From Hyphomicrobiales bacterium (GTDB taxonomy: Bacteria; Pseudomonadota; Alphaproteobacteria; Rhizobiales; RI-29): 64,000 nt of DNA. This document shows, piece after piece, positions 7,459 through 16,681 of this stretch (its first letter is position 1; the number at the start of each line of letters is the position of its first letter). Both the position numbers and the translations under genes were made by a program. Where the stretch lies: the NCBI GenBank assembly GCA_016125495.1, contig WGLQ01000027.1, forward strand, positions 1-64,000, given 5' to 3'. Under the pieces are notes generated by a model. The model worked only from the letters and a program-made list of their open reading frames with translations, made no database searches and was not told the origin of the DNA.

Positions 7459-9894
7459 TCAGGAACGCATGCGCGCGCCCGTCGGATCGAACAGCGGCTC
7501 GGGGCAGACCGTCGCCTTGCGCCGGTCACCGAGGATTTCGATCTCGAACGCCCCTTGGCCGAGGTCGCCCGCCAGCCCGGCCGGCACGTAACCTTGCGCG
7601 AGCGAGGCGCCGACCCGGTGCCCGTAGCCACCCGAGGTCACCCAGCCGACCACCTTGCCGTCGTGCCAGACCGCTTCGTCGCCGATGACGTCGGCGTCGT
7701 CGGCATCGACGCGCCAGGAGAGCCGCATCAGGCTCGGCCCGACCTCCTTTTCCTTTTGCGCCGCCGCCCGCCCGACGAAGTCGTTCTTGCGAAGGTCGAT
7801 GAAGCGGTCCATGGCCGCCTCGAACGGTCCGTAGATGGGTCTGAGTTCGCGGAACCAGGTCGGGAAGTTCTTCTCGAGCCGCATCGAAAGCAGCGCCCGC
7901 ATCCCGAAATTGCCGAGGCCGAGATCGGCGCCCGCCGCCATCAGACGGTCGTAGAGCCGGCGCTCGTAGGCCGGCTCCACCCAGATTTCATAGCCGAGGT
8001 CGCCCGTATAGCTGATCCGGCCCGTCAACGTCGGAACACCGGCCACGTCCATGCGCCTGAAGCTCATGAACGGGAATGCCGCATTCGAGACGTCTTGGTG
8101 CGTCACCCGCGCCAGAAGCTCGCGCGATCGCGGTCCGGCGATCGAAAGGCCGACGAGGCCCTGGCCGAGGCAGTCGACCGTCACGCTCCCGTCGCCCGGC
8201 AGGTGCCGTTCGAACCAGCGCATGTGGTGGATTTGCGCCGCCGTCGAGCCGAACATGCGGAACTCCCCCTCGCCGAGCTTGGCGATCGTGAAATCACCGA
8301 TCAGCTTGCCCTGGTGATTGAGCATCGGCGTCAGTACGAGCTTGCCCGTCTTCGGCATGCGGTTGGTCATGAGGTGCGAGAGCCAGGCCTCCGCCCCCCG
8401 GCCCGTGATGCGGTACTTGGCGAAGTTCGCGATCTCGGTGATGCCCACCGCATCGCGCACCAGCTCGCACTCGGCTTTGACGTGCTGGAAATCGTTGGAC
8501 CGTCGGAACGAGACGATATCGACCGGCTCGACGCCCTTGGGCGCGAACCAGAGCGGCGTCTCGAGCGCCCAGCTGTCGCCCATGACGGCACCCTGCGCAA
8601 CGAAGCGGTCGTAAAGCGGCGTCGTGTGCGTCGGACGGGCTGCCGGCAACTCCTCGTTCGGGAACCGGATGCGGAAGCGCCGCGAATAATTTTCTTTCAC
8701 CTTCTCGTTGGTGTAGCCGAGCGTCGCCCAGTCGCCATAGCGCGCGACGTCCATGCCCCAGACATCGAACCCCGGATCATCGTTGACCATCCAATTCGAG
8801 AGCGCGAGGCCCACCCCGCCGCCCTGGCTGAAGCCCGCCATGACCCCGCACGCGACCCAATAATTGCGCAGCCCCCGCACCGGTCCGACGAGGGGATTTC
8901 CGTCCGGCGCGAACGTGAACGGCCCATTGACCGCCTTCTTGATGCCCGCCTTCTCGAAAGCGGGAAAATGCTTGAACCCGACCTCGAGGGAGGGCGCGAT
9001 GCGCTCGAAATCGTCCGGCAGCAACTCGTGGCCGAAATCCCACGGCGTCGTCACCGGCGACCACGGCTTGCAGGCCTTCTCGTAGGTCCCCATCAGCATG
9101 CCCTGCCGCTCCTGGCGGACATAGATCTCCCCTTCGAAGTCGATCGCCCCTATGATCTCCTTGCCGGTCGACTTGTTGATCGACGCGACCTCCGGCATGT
9201 CCTCGGTGAGGAGGTAGGTGTGCTCCATGGCCAGCACCGGCAATTCGAGGCCGACCATCCGCCCGACCTCGCGCGCCCAGAGACCGGCGGCATTGACGAC
9301 GTGCTCGGCATGCACAGTGCCCTGCTCGGTGACGACATCCCAGGTGCCGTCCTCGCGCTGCACGAGCTCCGTGACGCGATTGCGCAGCACGATTTCCGCT
9401 CCCCCGATGCGCGCTGCCTTGGCATAGGCATGCGTCGTGCCGGAGGGATCAAGATGGCCCTCGATCGGATCCCAGAGCGCGCCGATGAAATGCCGCTCGT
9501 CGATGAGGGGCATCATCTCCTTGGCCTCCTTCGGCGATATGATCGCCAGATCCATGCCGAGGTAGCGCCCGCGCGAAACGGTGTTGGCGAGCCACTCCAT
9601 CCGCTCCTTGGTGCCGGCGAGCTGGATGCCGCCGGTCAAGTGCAGGCTGCACGACTGGCCTGAGATCTTCTCGAGTTCGTCGTAGAGAGAGACGGTGTAG
9701 GCCTGCAGCTTGGCGACGTTCGGATCGCCATTGAGCGTGTGGAAGCCGCCCGCGGCGTGCCAGCTCGAACCGGACGTCAGCTCCGAGCGCTCGATCAGCA
9801 TGACGTCTTTCCACCCCGCCTTCGTCAGATGGTAGAGCACCGAGCATCCGACGACGCCGCCGCCGATCACGACGGCCTGGACATGGTTCTTCAT
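7459..9894 (-). CDS. FAD-dependent dehydrogenase with GcvT domain (dimethylglycine/sarcosine dehydrogenase family)
   Basis: This 811-residue two-part enzyme has an N-terminal DAO flavin domain with the dinucleotide motif VIGGGVVGCS (about 8-17). The segment TSGSSWHAAGG carries the His that binds FAD covalently in dimethylglycine and sarcosine dehydrogenases. From about residue 430 it continues into a GcvT-like aminomethyltransferase domain that hands one-carbon units to tetrahydrofolate. It should oxidatively demethylate an N-methylated amino acid such as dimethylglycine or sarcosine. The start at 9894 is preceded by GGGAGGAGAACA, an excellent ribosome site. It follows the cupin gene by 53 bp in a leftward operon with the MttB-type methyltransferase, Tdh and Kbl. 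Confidence 0.9.
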   Translation of the reverse strand: MKNHVQAVVIGGGVVGCSVLYHLTKAGWKDVMLIERSELTSGSSWHAAGGFHTLNGDPNVAKLQAYTVSLYDELEKISGQSCSLHLTGGIQLAGTKERMEWLANTVSRGRYLGMDLAIISPKEAKEMMPLIDERHFIGALWDPIEGHLDPSGTTHAYAKAARIGGAEIVLRNRVTELVQREDGTWDVVTEQGTVHAEHVVNAAGLWAREVGRMVGLELPVLAMEHTYLLTEDMPEVASINKSTGKEIIGAIDFEGEIYVRQERQGMLMGTYEKACKPWSPVTTPWDFGHELLPDDFERIAPSLEVGFKHFPAFEKAGIKKAVNGPFTFAPDGNPLVGPVRGLRNYWVACGVMAGFSQGGGVGLALSNWMVNDDPGFDVWGMDVARYGDWATLGYTNEKVKENYSRRFRIRFPNEELPAARPTHTTPLYDRFVAQGAVMGDSWALETPLWFAPKGVEPVDIVSFRRSNDFQHVKAECELVRDAVGITEIANFAKYRITGRGAEAWLSHLMTNRMPKTGKLVLTPMLNHQGKLIGDFTIAKLGEGEFRMFGSTAAQIHHMRWFERHLPGDGSVTVDCLGQGLVGLSIAGPRSRELLARVTHQDVSNAAFPFMSFRRMDVAGVPTLTGRISYTGDLGYEIWVEPAYERRLYDRLMAAGADLGLGNFGMRALLSMRLEKNFPTWFRELRPIYGPFEAAMDRFIDLRKNDFVGRAAAQKEKEVGPSLMRLSWRVDADDADVIGDEAVWHDGKVVGWVTSGGYGHRVGASLAQGYVPAGLAGDLGQGAFEIEILGDRRKATVCPEPLFDPTGARMRS

Positions 9895-9947
9895 TGTTCT
9901 CCTCCCTGAATTCCGGACGTCCTGCGTCGTGCCGCCCGAGGCATGGC

Positions 9948-10538
9948 TCAGCCGCCGTATCGATAGGTGTCGTAGTCGATGTTGCCGCCCCAGACCCACG
10001 CCGCGATCATTCCCCTGGCCGTCGTCCGTGTCGCGTGCGGCTCGTAGCTCGCATGATGCATGCGCGCGCCCGGCCCCCGCTTCAGGTAGGGCCGATCTGC
10101 CTGCTGCCAATCCGCCTCGCCGGCGATCTGCACGAAGAGCTCTTCGGCGGCGTGCGTGCGCACGCTGTAATCCACGCCTGGCACCATGGCGAAGAGGCCG
10201 ACGCGACAGCGCGGTTCCTTTATCATCCCGTCCGGCCCGACGATCTCGACCGTCTGCATCCGTGCAGCGACCGCGGCATCGATGCGGCCGTCCTCATAGC
10301 CCGAATAGTGCCAATCGAGGTCCGCAAGGAGCGGCGCGATGAGGCCGGCCACCCGGTGGCCACCAGGCGCGGCCGCGATCGCGGCAACTTGGGCCGAGGT
10401 TGCGAGCCCCCGCGGGGCCGGTGCCACCGGGCCGGCGGCATGCTCGCGCAGCACCATGGCCGCCAGACTCGCGATATCCTCTCCGCCCTCCTCGAAGAGT
10501 TCGGCGAGCCCCGTCATCATCGCCTCGAAACCCTGCAT
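9948..10538 (-). CDS. dimethylsulfoniopropionate lyase family cupin protein
   Basis: This 196-residue protein resembles the DMSP-lyase cupin family (DddL/DddQ-like, PF16867). The C-terminal half carries YSVRTHAAEELFVQIAGE (about 122-139), then a GPGARMHH and EPHATRT segment, matching the two cupin motifs with His/Glu metal ligands. The start at 10538 has GGGAGG six bases upstream. It lies 43 bp after the MttB-type gene and 53 bp before the GcvT dehydrogenase. True DMSP lyases release dimethyl sulphide and acrylate. In this methylated-amine operon it may instead act on, or sense, a related methylated onium compound. Family assignment is fairly sure; substrate is not. Confidence 0.75.
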   Translation of the reverse strand: MQGFEAMMTGLAELFEEGGEDIASLAAMVLREHAAGPVAPAPRGLATSAQVAAIAAAPGGHRVAGLIAPLLADLDWHYSGYEDGRIDAAVAARMQTVEIVGPDGMIKEPRCRVGLFAMVPGVDYSVRTHAAEELFVQIAGEADWQQADRPYLKRGPGARMHHASYEPHATRTTARGMIAAWVWGGNIDYDTYRYGG

Positions 10539-10581
10539 TATTGCCTCCCTGGTCCGGTCCACCACTCGACCGGGCTCGCAA

Positions 10582-12180
10582 TCAGAAGTCGGTCGGTGCG
10601 CCACCCTCGGCCTTGCGCCGGGCGACGAACGCCTCCAGCTCCTCGCGAATGCCGGCATCCATGGCAGGTGCTTCGAACTCCGAAAGGATTTGCTTCCACA
10701 TCCTGTTGGCGCGCCTCGGTGCATCGAGCGCGCCCGCCAGCTCCCAGGCTTCGTAGTTCCGCCAGTCGGACACGAACGGCTGGTAGAAGGCGGTCTGATA
10801 ACGGCTCTGGGTGTGCTCGGCGCCGAAGAAGTGGCCGTGCGGGCCCACGGTGCGGATCGCCTCGACGGCGAGGTCGTCCTCGGTCACCGGCACCGGCTCC
10901 ATGTACTTGATCATCTGGTTCAGCGTCTCGCAGTCGAGCACGAATTTCTCGTAGCTCGCGCAGAGCCCGCCCTCCAGCCACCCGGCGGCGTGATAGACCA
11001 TGTTGACCCCGGCCGAAACGCAAGCCCAGAGGGAAAAGGCGCTTTCCCAGGCCGCCTGCGCGTCCGGCGCGTTCGCGGCGCAGGCGTTCGAGGCCCGGCA
11101 CGGCAGTTTGTAGAAGCGCGCCATCTGCCCGGACATCTGTGTTGCGCGCATGTACTCCGGCGTGCCGAACGCCGGTGCCCCGGACTTCATGTCGACGTTC
11201 GAGGTGAAGGTGCCGTAGACCACCGGCGCGCCAGGCCTGATCCATTCGAGGAGTGCGATGGCCGCGAGCGCCTCGGCGGTCTGCTGAACGACCGCCCCCG
11301 CGAGCGTCACCGGTGCCATCGCCCCCGCGAGCGTGAACGGCGTCACCACCACAGGCTGACCACGCTTGGCGAGCCGCATCGCCCCGTCGAGCATCGGAAA
11401 GTCGTGCTTCAGCGGTGACGAGGAGTTTATATTCGTGTACATTCGCGGGCTGGCGTCGAACTCCTCGTGGCTGAGCCCGCTCGCGATGCGCACCATCTCC
11501 ATGGCATCTTCGATGCGCTCCTTGCCGAGCGAATAGGCGTGGCAGACCTTGTCGGTCAACGTCAGCTTGTCGAACAGGCAGTCGAGATGCCGCACGGAGG
11601 CATGGATATCGACCGGCTCGACCGGATAGCCTCCCGCCATGTGGATGCAGTTGAAGTGCTGCGTCAGTTTGATGAGGTCCTGATAGGATGAACGGTCGCC
11701 GACCCGCCGCCCGCGGTCGAGATCGGAGCAGTTCGGGGGACTGGAAACATTGATGAACACCATGCTGCGCCCACCGATGTGCAGGCGCTTCGCCGGATTG
11801 CGCGGCGTGATGTGGAAATCGCTCGGCGCGCGAGCCAGCATTTCCATGACGAAATCGCGCCCCATGCGCACCGTCGCCGTCTCCTCGTCGACGCTGCAGC
11901 CGGCCGCCTTGAGATGGGCCCGCGCCTCGGGATGGAGGAAATCGATGCCGATCTCCTCGAGCACGCGCATGGCACCGTCGTGCACCTTCGCAACGCCCTC
12001 CGCGCTCAATGGCTCGGTCGGCGCGTCGGAATTCTCCGGAATCACCCAGTCCAGCTGATGCAGCAGGCCGCCACGGTCGCTGCGGTCCGGCGAACTCGGG
12101 CGCCGTCCCCGTCGCCGCGCGCCCCGGCCCGCGCCGGCCGCCTCGTCGGCTGGGTTCTCGATTTCGTCGCTGCCGCCCAT
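10582..12180 (-). CDS. trimethylamine methyltransferase (MttB) family protein, non-pyrrolysine type
   Basis: This 532-residue protein belongs to the MttB superfamily of TIM-barrel methyltransferases that remove a methyl group from quaternary or tertiary amines. The reading frame is uninterrupted by amber codons, so it is the non-pyrrolysine type (family members include glycine-betaine and other betaine demethylases). After an Arg/Gly-rich low-complexity N-terminus (residues 14-37), common in alphaproteobacterial members, come conserved stretches such as INVSSPPNCSDLDRGRR and NINSSSPLKHD. The ATG at 12180 is preceded by AAGGAG. No corrinoid protein is encoded nearby, so the methyl acceptor is unclear; the GcvT dehydrogenase two genes on suggests folate-linked demethylation of the product. 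Confidence 0.9.
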   Translation of the reverse strand: MGGSDEIENPADEAAGAGRGARRRGRRPSSPDRSDRGGLLHQLDWVIPENSDAPTEPLSAEGVAKVHDGAMRVLEEIGIDFLHPEARAHLKAAGCSVDEETATVRMGRDFVMEMLARAPSDFHITPRNPAKRLHIGGRSMVFINVSSPPNCSDLDRGRRVGDRSSYQDLIKLTQHFNCIHMAGGYPVEPVDIHASVRHLDCLFDKLTLTDKVCHAYSLGKERIEDAMEMVRIASGLSHEEFDASPRMYTNINSSSPLKHDFPMLDGAMRLAKRGQPVVVTPFTLAGAMAPVTLAGAVVQQTAEALAAIALLEWIRPGAPVVYGTFTSNVDMKSGAPAFGTPEYMRATQMSGQMARFYKLPCRASNACAANAPDAQAAWESAFSLWACVSAGVNMVYHAAGWLEGGLCASYEKFVLDCETLNQMIKYMEPVPVTEDDLAVEAIRTVGPHGHFFGAEHTQSRYQTAFYQPFVSDWRNYEAWELAGALDAPRRANRMWKQILSEFEAPAMDAGIREELEAFVARRKAEGGAPTDF

Positions 12181-12253
12181 CGGTCGCTCCTTCGTCCTGC
12201 GCCTCGCCGACGGCTGGCGGTTCACCGCCGCGCGGCCTCGGTTTTCGTTCCGT

Positions 12254-13285
12254 TCAGATATCGTCCATGTCGAGCACGACTTTCGCCGCCTCGCCGGCCT
12301 TGATGGTGGAAAACGCCGTCTCGTATTCGGCGAACGCGAAGCGGTGCGTGATGACCGGCGTCACGTCGAGTCCGCTCTCCAGCATGGCCAGCATCTTGTA
12401 CCAGGTCTCGAACATCTCCCGACCGTAGATTCCCTTGATAGTGAGGCCGTGGAAGATGACGGCGTTCCAGTCGATCGCGAAAGGTTCGGAGGGGATGCCG
12501 AGCAGCGCGATTTTCCCACCATGGTTCATCGCCGCGATCATGTCGCGCACCGCCGCGGGTGCTCCGGCCATCTCGAGGCCGACGTCGAATCCCTCCGTCA
12601 TGCCGAGTTCGCCCATGACGTCGGCGAGTTTCTCGACCGTCGGATCGACCGCACGCGTGACGCCGAAGTCGGCCGCCGCCGCCCGCCGCTTCGGATTGGG
12701 ATCGGTGATGACGACATGGCGCGCCCCGACGTGCCGCGCGATCGCCGCCGCCATGAGCCCGATCGGCCCCGCTCCGGTGATGAGCACGTCCTCGCCGACG
12801 AGATCGAACGAGAGTGCGGTGTGCACGGCGTTGCCGAGCGGATCGAGGATCGCGCCGACCTCGTCACTCACCGCGTCCGGCAGTCGGTAGACGTTGTGCT
12901 CGGGAATGGCGATGAGTTCGGTGAAGGCACCCGGCCGGTTGACGCCGACGCCCTTGGTGTTGCGGCAGAGATGCTCGCGGCCGGCCCGGCAGTTGCGGCA
13001 GCGCCGGCAGACGAGATGGCCTTCGCCCGCGACCCGGTCGCCGACCTTCACGCCTTCGACATCGGCCCCGACCGCCTCGACCACGCCCATGTACTCGTGT
13101 CCGACCACCAACGGCACGGGCACGGTCGCGGCCGCCCAGGCATCCCAGTTGTAGATGTGCATGTCGGTGCCGCAGATCGCCGCGCGCTTGACGCGGATGA
13201 GCACGTCGTCGGGGCCCGCGACGGGTTCCGGCACGTCCTCCACCCAGAGCCCGGGTTCACCGCGCGCCTTGACCAGTGCCCGCAT
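12254..13285 (-). CDS. tdh: L-threonine 3-dehydrogenase
   Basis: This 343-residue zinc medium-chain dehydrogenase oxidises L-threonine to 2-amino-3-oxobutyrate with NAD. Catalytic zinc ligands are seen in [11 protein letters not shown] (Cys38) and GHEYMGVVE (His63, Glu64). The structural zinc is bound by four Cys in [15 protein letters not shown], and the nucleotide site is GAGPIGLMA. Length equals the E. coli enzyme. It lies 48 bp downstream of kbl, the usual partner that cleaves the product to glycine and acetyl-CoA. Within this operon the pair may link glycine formed from demethylated betaine to threonine or acetyl-CoA metabolism, which is inference. Confidence 0.93.
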   Translation of the reverse strand: MRALVKARGEPGLWVEDVPEPVAGPDDVLIRVKRAAICGTDMHIYNWDAWAAATVPVPLVVGHEYMGVVEAVGADVEGVKVGDRVAGEGHLVCRRCRNCRAGREHLCRNTKGVGVNRPGAFTELIAIPEHNVYRLPDAVSDEVGAILDPLGNAVHTALSFDLVGEDVLITGAGPIGLMAAAIARHVGARHVVITDPNPKRRAAAADFGVTRAVDPTVEKLADVMGELGMTEGFDVGLEMAGAPAAVRDMIAAMNHGGKIALLGIPSEPFAIDWNAVIFHGLTIKGIYGREMFETWYKMLAMLESGLDVTPVITHRFAFAEYETAFSTIKAGEAAKVVLDMDDI

Positions 13286-13333
13286 GTCGTCCTCTCGAAT
13301 TGTCTCGACCGGTTCGCCCCCGGAACGCGCCGC

Positions 13334-14530
13334 CTAAGCCGGCCCGATCTCCTGGCGTGCCGCCACGAATGCAGCAATAGCCGTGTCCAGGTCCTCGCGA
13401 GTGTGCGCCGCCGACATCTGGGTGCGGATTCGCGCCTTGCCGCGCGGCACCACCGGGAAGGAGAATGCCGTCACGTAAACCCCGCGCCGCAGCATCGCCT
13501 CGGCGAGCGCGACGGCCGACCGCGCCTCTCCGACCATCACCGGAACGATCGGGTGACCCGCTCCCGCAAGTTCGAAGCCGGCCGCCGCCATGCCGGCTCG
13601 GAAGTGCTGCGCATTCCCGGCGAGCCGCTCCCGCAGCGCACCCGATTCCGCGAGCAGATCCAGCGCTTCGAGCGTTGCCGCCACGATCATCGGGGCGAGC
13701 GAGTTGGAAAAGAGGTAGGGACGCGCGCGCTGGCGCAAGAGCTCGACGATCGGCCCCGGTCCGGCGATGTAGCCGCCGGACGCCCCGCCGAGCGCCTTTC
13801 CGAACGTGCCTGAAAGGAGTTGGACGCGCCCTTCGACGCCCATCGCCTCGGGCGTGCCTGCCCCGCGCGCGCCGACGAACCCGACAGCGTGCGAATCGTC
13901 CACCATGACCATTGCATCGTGGCGTTCGGCGAGATCGCAGATCGCCGGCAGGTCGGCGATGATGCCGTCCATGGAAAAAACGCCATCGGTCACGATCAGA
14001 CGGTGCCGCGCATCCCGCGCCTCGATGAGCCTCGCTTCGAGTTCACCCATGTCGTTGTTGGCATAACGCAGCCGTCGCGCCTTCGAGAGCCTGACCCCGT
14101 CGATGATCGAGGCATGATTGAGCGCATCCGAGATGATCGCGTCCTCCTCCCCGAGCAGCGCTTCGAAGATGCCCGCATTGGCATCGAAGCAGGACGAAAA
14201 GAGGATCGCATCCTCGGTCCCGAGGAAGCCGGCGATGCGGCACTCCAGCTCGCGGTGCAGGTCCTGCGTACCGCAGATGAAGCGCACCGACGCCATCCCG
14301 AATCCGCGCTCATCCAGCGCCCGCTTGGCCGCCGCGATCAGCCTCGGGTGGTCAGCGAGCCCGAGATAGTTGTTCGCGCAGAGGTTGAGCAGCGGCCGCA
14401 CGCCGTCGGTGGTTGCCACCTCGACGTGTGCCGACTGCGGCGTGACGATGACCCGCTCGACCTTCCTCAGCCCCTCGCGTTCGATGGTCTCGAGCGCCTC
14501 GCGGGCACTTGCGATGAGGGAACCGGACAT
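13334..14530 (-). CDS. kbl: glycine C-acetyltransferase (2-amino-3-ketobutyrate CoA ligase)
   Basis: This 398-residue PLP-dependent alpha-oxoamine synthase interconverts 2-amino-3-oxobutyrate plus CoA with glycine plus acetyl-CoA. Landmarks: [10 protein letters not shown] near residue 50, the His-stacking segment [21 protein letters not shown], and the PLP-lysine motif [14 protein letters not shown]. Length matches E. coli Kbl. The ATG at 14530 has AGGAGGTGGAG directly upstream. It is the first gene of the leftward operon with tdh, the MttB-type gene, the cupin and the GcvT dehydrogenase, and is divergent from the betaine-homocysteine methyltransferase across a 143-bp gap. Confidence 0.94.
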   Translation of the reverse strand: MSGSLIASAREALETIEREGLRKVERVIVTPQSAHVEVATTDGVRPLLNLCANNYLGLADHPRLIAAAKRALDERGFGMASVRFICGTQDLHRELECRIAGFLGTEDAILFSSCFDANAGIFEALLGEEDAIISDALNHASIIDGVRLSKARRLRYANNDMGELEARLIEARDARHRLIVTDGVFSMDGIIADLPAICDLAERHDAMVMVDDSHAVGFVGARGAGTPEAMGVEGRVQLLSGTFGKALGGASGGYIAGPGPIVELLRQRARPYLFSNSLAPMIVAATLEALDLLAESGALRERLAGNAQHFRAGMAAAGFELAGAGHPIVPVMVGEARSAVALAEAMLRRGVYVTAFSFPVVPRGKARIRTQMSAAHTREDLDTAIAAFVAARQEIGPA

Positions 14531-14673
14531 CTCCACCTCCTGGTTGCCACCAGCCGACGGGCACCCTCGCAATGGGGTCCGCCGGGAATACAGCAGTCTA
14601 GACCAACTGCGGGGCTAGGAGTGAGCCGTTCGTGACCCTATTGTGTGCACTGCACCAACCCGAGGAGGACGCC

Positions 14674-15678
14674 ATGACATCGCTCGCCGAACTTCTCGAA
14701 ACGAAGCCCATCCTGCTGGCGGACGGCGCCACCGGAACGAACCTTTTCCAGATGGGTCTCGAGGCAGGCGACCCGCCGGAGGAATGGAACATCACCCATC
14801 CCGAGCGCATCGAAGCCCTCCACCAGAGCTTCGTCGATGCCGGTGCCGACATCATCCTGACCAACACGTTCGGCGGCAATGCCCGGCGCCTCAAGCTGCA
14901 CAAGCTGGACGGACGTGTCCGTGAAATCAACGCAGCCGCCGCCCGCATCGCCCGCAAGGTCGCCGACGCGGCCGGACGGCCCGTGGTCGTCGCCGGTTCG
15001 GTCGGCCCGACCGGCGATCTCTTTTCCCCACTCGGCGAGTTGACGCACGAAGTAGCCGTCGCCGTGTTCCGTGAACAAATGGAAGGCCTTGCCGAAGGCG
15101 GCGCCGACGTCATGTGGATCGAGACCATGTCCGCCGCCGAGGAGATGAACGCAGCCTGCGAGGCGGCCCGCTCGCTCGGCCTGCCCCATACGGTCACCGC
15201 CAGCTTCGATACGGCCGGCCGCACCATGATGGGCCTCGAGCCCGGCACCCTCGGCGGCGCCTTGCCGAGCGGCGAGGATGCCCCACTCGCGATCGGCGCC
15301 AACTGCGGCGTCGGCGCCTCCGATCTCCTGGTCTCGATCCTCGCCATGACCGAGGCCGACCCGGACCGCATTGTCATCGCCAAGGCCAACTGCGGCGTGC
15401 CGCAGGTCAAAGGCGGCGAGGTCGTCTACACCGGCACACCGGAGCTGATGGCACGGTTCGCGCACCTTGCGGCGGATGCCGGTGCCCGAATCGTCGGCGG
15501 CTGCTGCGGCACGACGGCCGGCCACCTCGCCGGCATGCGCAAGGCCCTCGACGAGCACACCCCTGGCCCGCGCCCCGACCGCGCCGCGATCGAGGCGGCG
15601 ACGGGTCCGCTCGTCGCCCCACCGGCCGATGCCGCGCAAGGCAGCGACCGCAGGCGCGGCAGGCGCGGCCGCGGCTGA
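14674..15678 (+). CDS. bmt: betaine-homocysteine S-methyltransferase
   Basis: This 334-residue zinc methyltransferase transfers a methyl group from glycine betaine (or a similar donor) to homocysteine, giving methionine and dimethylglycine. Signatures: ADGATGTNLFQMG at the N-terminus, LTNTFGGN, and the zinc ligands in GANCGVG and GGCCGTT. The ATG at 14674 follows GAGGAGGACGCC. The C-terminus ends in an Arg/Gly-rich tail not needed for catalysis. The gene is divergent from the kbl-tdh-MttB operon and 41 bp upstream of the arginase-family gene. Its product dimethylglycine is a possible substrate for the FAD/GcvT enzyme at 7459-9894, making one coherent betaine pathway. Confidence 0.92.
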   Translation: MTSLAELLETKPILLADGATGTNLFQMGLEAGDPPEEWNITHPERIEALHQSFVDAGADIILTNTFGGNARRLKLHKLDGRVREINAAAARIARKVADAAGRPVVVAGSVGPTGDLFSPLGELTHEVAVAVFREQMEGLAEGGADVMWIETMSAAEEMNAACEAARSLGLPHTVTASFDTAGRTMMGLEPGTLGGALPSGEDAPLAIGANCGVGASDLLVSILAMTEADPDRIVIAKANCGVPQVKGGEVVYTGTPELMARFAHLAADAGARIVGGCCGTTAGHLAGMRKALDEHTPGPRPDRAAIEAATGPLVAPPADAAQGSDRRRGRRGRG

Positions 15679-15718
15679 ACCGCCCGAAAACGCACGCAAT
15701 GGCAGGGTTGGGCTCGCA

Positions 15719-16660
15719 ATGACGGATATCGCCAGCATCTTCGGCACCAGCAAGGGCGCCACCTTCCTCGAGCTTGCCGCCGGCGACCTCTCGGCGCCGG
15801 GCGGCGCCATCGCCCTCCTCGGCGTGCCGCACGCAACGCCCTACGGCGCGACTGGCGACTACGCGGCGACCGCGCCAGCGGCGATGCGCAAGGCCATTGC
15901 CCGCTATGGCGCGGCGCGCCACCACCAGGACTTCGATTTCGGTGGCCCTTTGCTCGGCTCGCCCGAGGTCGATACCCGCGACTATGGTGATCTCGCCACG
16001 GACCCGGCCAGGCCCGAGACCAACCGGTCGACGATCCGCTCGGCCGTCGCCGCCCTTCGCGCGGCCGGCGCCGTGCCCGTCATCCTCGGCGGCGACGATT
16101 CCGTGCCGATCCCGGTGCTCGAGGCCTACGCGGCCGAGGGTCCGATCGCGATCCTGCAGATCGATGCCCACATCGACTGGCGCGACGACGTCGGCGGCGA
16201 ACGGCTCGGCCTCTCCAGCAATATGCGCCGGGCGAGCGAGATGGCCCATGTCGCGGCCATCACCCAGATCGGCGCCCGGGCCATCGGCAGTGCCCGCCCG
16301 TCCGATGCCGCCGACGCCCGCAATTGGGGCGTCCGGTTCGTCACCGCTCCCGAGATCCACCGCCACGGCCTCGAGCGAGCCATCGAGGCGATCCCGACCG
16401 GCCGGCCACTCTTCATCAATCTCGATGTCGACGCCCTCGACCCGAGTGTCATGCCGGCCGTCATCGGACCCGCGCCCGGCGGTCTGTCGTTCGCGGACGT
16501 TGCCCGATTGATCGAGGAGGCGGCCGCGCGCTGCCCGATCGTCGGATTTGCCGCGGTCGAACTCTTTCCGGCACGTGATGCGAATGGGCTGGCTGCGTTC
16601 ACCGCCGCCCGCCTCGTCTGCCACGCGCTGGCCCGCATCGCCCGCCAGACAGGTGCCTGA
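15719..16660 (+). CDS. arginase/agmatinase family ureohydrolase
   Basis: This 313-residue manganese ureohydrolase hydrolyses a guanidino compound (arginine, agmatine or guanidinobutyrate type) to urea and an amine. Metal motifs are DAHIDWRDD (about 145-153) and NLDVDALDPS (about 238-247). The first metal motif reads LGGDDSVP rather than the canonical GGDHS, so the usual His ligand is Asp here; such variants exist in proteobacterial agmatinase-like proteins. It follows bmt in the same direction with a 40-bp gap and is convergent with the subtilase gene. Substrate cannot be assigned; a link to polyamine chemistry elsewhere in the window is possible. Confidence 0.88.
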   Translation: MTDIASIFGTSKGATFLELAAGDLSAPGGAIALLGVPHATPYGATGDYAATAPAAMRKAIARYGAARHHQDFDFGGPLLGSPEVDTRDYGDLATDPARPETNRSTIRSAVAALRAAGAVPVILGGDDSVPIPVLEAYAAEGPIAILQIDAHIDWRDDVGGERLGLSSNMRRASEMAHVAAITQIGARAIGSARPSDAADARNWGVRFVTAPEIHRHGLERAIEAIPTGRPLFINLDVDALDPSVMPAVIGPAPGGLSFADVARLIEEAAARCPIVGFAAVELFPARDANGLAAFTAARLVCHALARIARQTGA

Positions 16661-16681
16661 TCGGGCGCCCCGCCCCCGACT

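Noticed and set aside
7291-9663. 790-codon plus-strand frame opposite the FAD/GcvT gene
   Set aside because: Shadow of the well-conserved minus-strand dehydrogenase.
10582-12180. Possibility that the MttB-family protein uses pyrrolysine
   Set aside because: No in-frame TAG interrupts the 532 codons, so it is the non-pyrrolysine type.
14531-14673. Possible SAM/SAH riboswitch before the betaine-homocysteine methyltransferase
   Set aside because: No recognisable riboswitch core; only a short GTGCACTGCAC palindrome at 14645-14655, which is too small to interpret.
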